In this document: positions 61,338 through 64,000 of the stretch, piece after piece | How the letters are laid out: each line of letters begins with the position of its first letter | How positions within the stretch are numbered: the stretch's first letter is position 1 | DNA from: Pseudonocardia sp. HH130630-07 | Lineage (GTDB): Bacteria; Actinomycetota; Actinomycetes; Mycobacteriales; Pseudonocardiaceae | Length of the DNA stretch: 64,000 nucleotides | Reading direction: 5' to 3' | Assembly (NCBI RefSeq): GCF_001698125.1 | Contig: NZ_CP013854.1 | Location: 3,596,001 to 3,660,000, forward strand | Program-made: the position numbers and the translations under genes | Notes under the pieces: model-generated | The model's database searches: none | What the model saw: only the letters and a program-made list of their open reading frames with translations | What the model was told of the DNA's origin: nothing

Positions 61338-62479
61338 GCGCCCCGCACCCGAACCCCTCGACACCGACACCGGCCCCGGCGGCTGGGTCGGGCCGAGCCG
61401 ATCACGGGGCTGCGACCGACGGCCGGGACCTGGCCGTGCTGTGGGCGCTGCGCTCGCCGTGCAACCTTGGCTGCGACTACTGCTACTTCGGCACCCTCGA
61501 AGACGACCGGATCGCGCCGCCGCAGGCCCTCGGGGTGCTCTCGCATCTGCCGCACGGCGACCTGCCGCTCGCCGTGATCTCCGACTTCCTGACCACCACC
61601 GAGCAGTCCCGGATCGGGCGGGTGTTCCTGGCCGGTGGGGAGCCGCTGATCTGGCCGGGTACCGGTCAGGTCATCGAGCGGTTGGCCGGCGCCGGTGTCG
61701 AGGTCGTGGTCTGCACCAACGGGCTGCCGCTGCGCCGTGAACCAGTGCGCCGGCTGCTGCTGGCGCACGCCGCCGCGGTGTCGGTGTCCCTGGACTCCGC
61801 GCGCCCCGACCTCAACGACCTCCACCGGCGCCCGCGCCGGCCCGGGGACGGCTGGCACGGCGTGATCGAGGGGATCCGTGCGCTGATCGCCGACCGCGAC
61901 ACCCAGCCATCGCCACGCGCCGCGGGCCCACGGATCGGGCTCTACACGGTCCTGACTCGCCTGACACTTCCCGGGCTGGCCGACACCGTCCGGCTCGCTG
62001 CCGACCTCGGACTGGACTACGTGGTGCCGCAGCCGATCTCGCTGGCCCCGGATCACCGGCTGCACGGTGAGCTGGCACTGCGCGCCGAGGACGGGCCCGC
62101 AGTCCGCGATGCGCTGGAGGCGGTGTCCGAGGCGGTCCCGGGGATGCTGACTCCCGGCCCCGGCTATCCGGCGCGGGTGATCTCGACGCTGCACCACGAC
62201 CTGCAGACCGAACCGCGGTGCTTCGGTGGCGCCGACCTGGCGTTCATCGAGCCCGACGGCACCGTCTGGGACTGCCCGTCGCGGCATCGGATCGCGGCGG
62301 CGGCCAGTGCGGGACGGACCGCCACCATCTCCGGGACCGACGCCGCGACGTTGTTCCCGCTCGCGCCTCGACCGGAGCGCGCGCCGTGCCCCCTGTTCTC
62401 CGACGACTGCGTGAACATGTGGCCGCTGGTCGAGGACTTCGACCGGTTCCTCGCCGACCCCGCTGCGAGGAACCGATGA
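61334..62479 (+). CDS. radical SAM protein with SPASM/twitch-like C-terminus
   Basis: 381 residues from ATG 61334 (ATGA overlap). ALRSPCNLGCDYCYFGTLED (CxxxCxxC near residue 45), RVFLAGGEPLIWPGTGQV (GGEP), SVSLDSARPDLNDLHR, and YVVPQPISLAPDHRLHGELA. The C-terminal CFGGADLAFIEPDGTVWDCP with CPLFSDDCVNMWP supplies extra Cys for an auxiliary cluster. The class includes enzymes acting on peptides (PqqE, AlbA) and on sugars or nucleotides. Here either the 7-deazapurine or the small peptides could be the substrate. Overlaps the aminotransferase gene. Confidence 0.85.
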   Translation: MSAPHPNPSTPTPAPAAGSGRADHGAATDGRDLAVLWALRSPCNLGCDYCYFGTLEDDRIAPPQALGVLSHLPHGDLPLAVISDFLTTTEQSRIGRVFLAGGEPLIWPGTGQVIERLAGAGVEVVVCTNGLPLRREPVRRLLLAHAAAVSVSLDSARPDLNDLHRRPRRPGDGWHGVIEGIRALIADRDTQPSPRAAGPRIGLYTVLTRLTLPGLADTVRLAADLGLDYVVPQPISLAPDHRLHGELALRAEDGPAVRDALEAVSEAVPGMLTPGPGYPARVISTLHHDLQTEPRCFGGADLAFIEPDGTVWDCPSRHRIAAAASAGRTATISGTDAATLFPLAPRPERAPCPLFSDDCVNMWPLVEDFDRFLADPAARNR

Positions 62480-63597
62480 ACCGCGGTCACCCCGATGCAG
62501 GACAGAGCGCCCGGCGAGAATTGTCTCCCGAGCAGGAGATCAGCCTCTACGAGAGCGAACTCGCCGCCCGGATCGGTGTCGAGCACGTCGTCGCCACCTC
62601 CAGCGGCACCACAGCGCTGCACACCGCCCTGTACGCGGCCGGGGTCGGCCCCGGGGACGAGGTGCTGGTGCCGGCGCTGACGGTCGTGATGACCGCCGCG
62701 CCGGTGGTGGCGCTGGGAGCGCGACCGGTCGTGGTCGACTCCGACCCGGCCGGGACCGGTCTCGACCACGACGACGTGCTCAGCAAGATCGGGCCTCGAA
62801 CCCGCGCCGTGCTCCCGGTGCTGCTCTGGGGCCGCGCCGATCCTTGGGCGCAGCGCCTGCGCGCGCTGGCCGCCGACCACGGCCTCGCAGTGATCGTGGA
62901 CGCCGCCCAGGCGCTCGGCACCACATGGACGGATGGCCAGGCCGGAGTTCCGGCGCACGCCGTGTGCTTCTCGACGCACTCCTCCAAGATCCTCGCCACC
63001 GGCGAGGGCGGGTTCCTCGGCACCGACGACCCGCAACTGGCCGCCCGGGCCCGGGCCTACCGGTCGCACTGGCTCCCCCCGCCGCCTGGCGAGGCGCCGC
63101 TGGCGCGAGCGGCGCACAACTTCCGCCTCGCCGCCCCACTGGCCGAGATCGGCCGTCGGCGCCTGACCCATCTCGACGAGCTGGTCGCCCGACGGCGCGC
63201 CCGAACCGCGTCACTGGACCGGCTGCTCGCCGACGCCCCCGCCCTGCGAGCCGTACCCGCCGACGACGGCTGGAACGGATATGCGCCGCTCTACCGGCTC
63301 GACCTGGCGCGACCGCGGGCGTTCTGCGAGCACCTCGCCGCATGCGGGGTCGCGAACAGCACCGGCACCTTCGGACTCGTGCCGCTCGACCAGCGACCCG
63401 CCTACACCGACCTACGACACGCACCCTGCCGCCAGGCCGCCGCAGTCCTCGACGCCACACTGGCACTGGCGCTACCCAACACCCCCGACGTCCCCCACAT
63501 CCGCGACGACGCCGACGCCCTCGACGGCCCCGCTGCCGCAGACCTGCGGCAGCTCGCGGACACGATCACCCGGGAGGCCGCCCGATGGGCCGTCTGA
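62476..63597 (+). CDS. DegT/DnrJ/EryC1/StrS-type PLP aminotransferase
   Basis: 373 residues from ATG 62476 (ATGA overlap). ELAARIGVEHVVATSSGTTA followed by LHTALYAAGVGPGDEVLVPA, VIVDAAQALGTTW (PLP-pyridine Asp), VCFSTHSSKILATGEGGFLG with the Schiff-base Lys near residue 177, and a C-terminal half with fewer matches. Family members aminate keto-sugars or cyclitols bound to nucleotides. The pathway may thus add an amino group to a sugar or to an oxidised side chain made by the preceding radical SAM enzyme. Confidence 0.87.
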   Translation: MNRGHPDAGQSARRELSPEQEISLYESELAARIGVEHVVATSSGTTALHTALYAAGVGPGDEVLVPALTVVMTAAPVVALGARPVVVDSDPAGTGLDHDDVLSKIGPRTRAVLPVLLWGRADPWAQRLRALAADHGLAVIVDAAQALGTTWTDGQAGVPAHAVCFSTHSSKILATGEGGFLGTDDPQLAARARAYRSHWLPPPPGEAPLARAAHNFRLAAPLAEIGRRRLTHLDELVARRRARTASLDRLLADAPALRAVPADDGWNGYAPLYRLDLARPRAFCEHLAACGVANSTGTFGLVPLDQRPAYTDLRHAPCRQAAAVLDATLALALPNTPDVPHIRDDADALDGPAAADLRQLADTITREAARWAV

Positions 63598-64000
63598 CCG
63601 CCACTCTCACCGACATCACCATTGCGGTGATCGACTTCGAGTACACCACCCCGACCGGAGCCGCCCCCGAACCGATCGAGGTCGCCGTGCAGACCCTGCG
63701 CGTCGAGGACGGTCGGTTGCGCCGTGCCTGGGCCTATGAGGCCCTGATCCGGCCGCCCGCGCACGCGCCCGTAACAGGGTTCGACACCCAGCAGACCGGC
63801 ATCACGGCGGCGATGGTCGCCGACCGTCCCGCCGCGGCCGAGGTGCTCGCCGAGCTGGACGACCAGCTGCGATCAGCGACGAACGGGGGCGCCGCCGCGG
63901 CTGGGGTGGGGCCGGCCGCGGGAGGCCCACTCGTCCTCGTGGCCCACCACGCCCACGCCGAAGCGCGGATCCTCAGCGACTGGCGCGAGCACTGCCCGAC
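63585..64000 (+). CDS. DEDD-type 3'-5' exonuclease-like protein (3' end outside window)
   Basis: ATG 63585, overlapping the aminotransferase end by 13 bases; the frame is open to the window edge (138 codons). IAVIDFEYTTPTGAAPEPIE gives the Exo I D-x-E motif, then VAVQTLRVEDGRLRRAWAYE, TGFDTQQTGITAAMVADRPA (typical HxxTGIT-like turn) and LVAHHAHAEARILSDW at the Exo II position, where most DnaQ-type enzymes have HNxxFD; here HHAHAEA. The Exo III segment lies beyond the window. A nuclease or ribonucleotide-trimming role in a nucleotide pathway is unusual. Confidence 0.72.
   Translation, partial: MGRLTATLTDITIAVIDFEYTTPTGAAPEPIEVAVQTLRVEDGRLRRAWAYEALIRPPAHAPVTGFDTQQTGITAAMVADRPAAAEVLAELDDQLRSATNGGAAAAGVGPAAGGPLVLVAHHAHAEARILSDWREHCP

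Overview
The window is high-GC actinobacterial DNA. Codon use is strongly GC3-biased, GTG and TTG starts are common, TetR and MFS genes are numerous, and the insertion sequences are of actinomycete types. The gene content suggests a Pseudonocardiales organism (Pseudonocardia-like), but that assignment is inference; no rRNA, tRNA or housekeeping marker is visible to fix it. CRISPR arrays were not seen.

Layout. (1) 0-2.6 kb: the end of a PLP-dependent Orn/Lys/Arg-type decarboxylase, then a divergent MFS exporter/TetR pair. (2) 2.6-17.3 kb: a dense mobile-element region. A Tn3 relic is followed by an IS256-family gene split by an IS110 element that is itself split by an IS1380 element; target duplication and reading-frame reconstruction support this nesting. 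Then come a second IS1380 element, three copies of a 165-bp MITE-like element with 3-bp target duplications, small ICE-like genes, an IS5-group element carrying a pRiA4b-ORF3-like passenger gene, two IS427-type IS5 elements inserted in tandem at one TA inside a tyrosine integrase gene, and a strong terminator. (3) 17.3-25.7 kb: TetR/MFS and SnoaL/TetR/DUF1772 operons, a run of three decayed genes (DHFR-like, LysR, dienelactone hydrolase), an ABM-membrane protein and an isochorismatase-type hydrolase. An 84-bp direct repeat brackets this segment. (4) 25.8-27.8 kb: a broken IS256 element and AraC/IS256 debris.

(5) 27.9-45.2 kb: a specialised-metabolite cluster. It holds MFS exporter and TetR genes, then a tightly overlapping minus-strand operon: a dimodular NRPS (C-A-T-C-A-T-TE, first module with a serine code identical to EntF), an FAD monooxygenase, a free-standing condensation/acyltransferase-type enzyme, an SDR with Gln in place of the catalytic Lys, a cupin and an acyl-CoA-dehydrogenase-type flavoenzyme. 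An XRE-like regulator and an HSL-type esterase lie on the other strand. The likely logic is acyl-seryl-peptide assembly, oxidation and export. (6) 45.4-51.2 kb: TetR genes, a broken methyltransferase, a repeat pair, a nuclease/DUF2867 pair and a second, nearly identical copy of the IS427-type element.

(7) 51.2-64 kb (runs off the window): a long plus-strand operon in which most genes overlap by 1-4 bases. It encodes a half GGDEF and a full GGDEF protein, a methyltransferase-like protein, a Zn-ribbon/winged-helix/resolvase-like fusion, a 54-aa coupled small ORF, an HPr-kinase-like P-loop protein, a 67-aa protein, a large PCMT-type (FxLD-system-like) methyltransferase, QueD, QueE, a phosphoribosyltransferase, a class I methyltransferase, a thymidylate-kinase-like P-loop kinase, a radical SAM protein, a DegT-type aminotransferase and a DEDD-type exonuclease. 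QueD plus QueE make the 7-carboxy-7-deazaguanine precursor. Together with a phosphoribosyltransferase, a nucleotide kinase, a radical SAM enzyme and an aminotransferase, this looks like a dedicated 7-deazapurine nucleotide pathway coupled to peptide- or protein-modifying enzymes. It is the best candidate here for an undescribed system.
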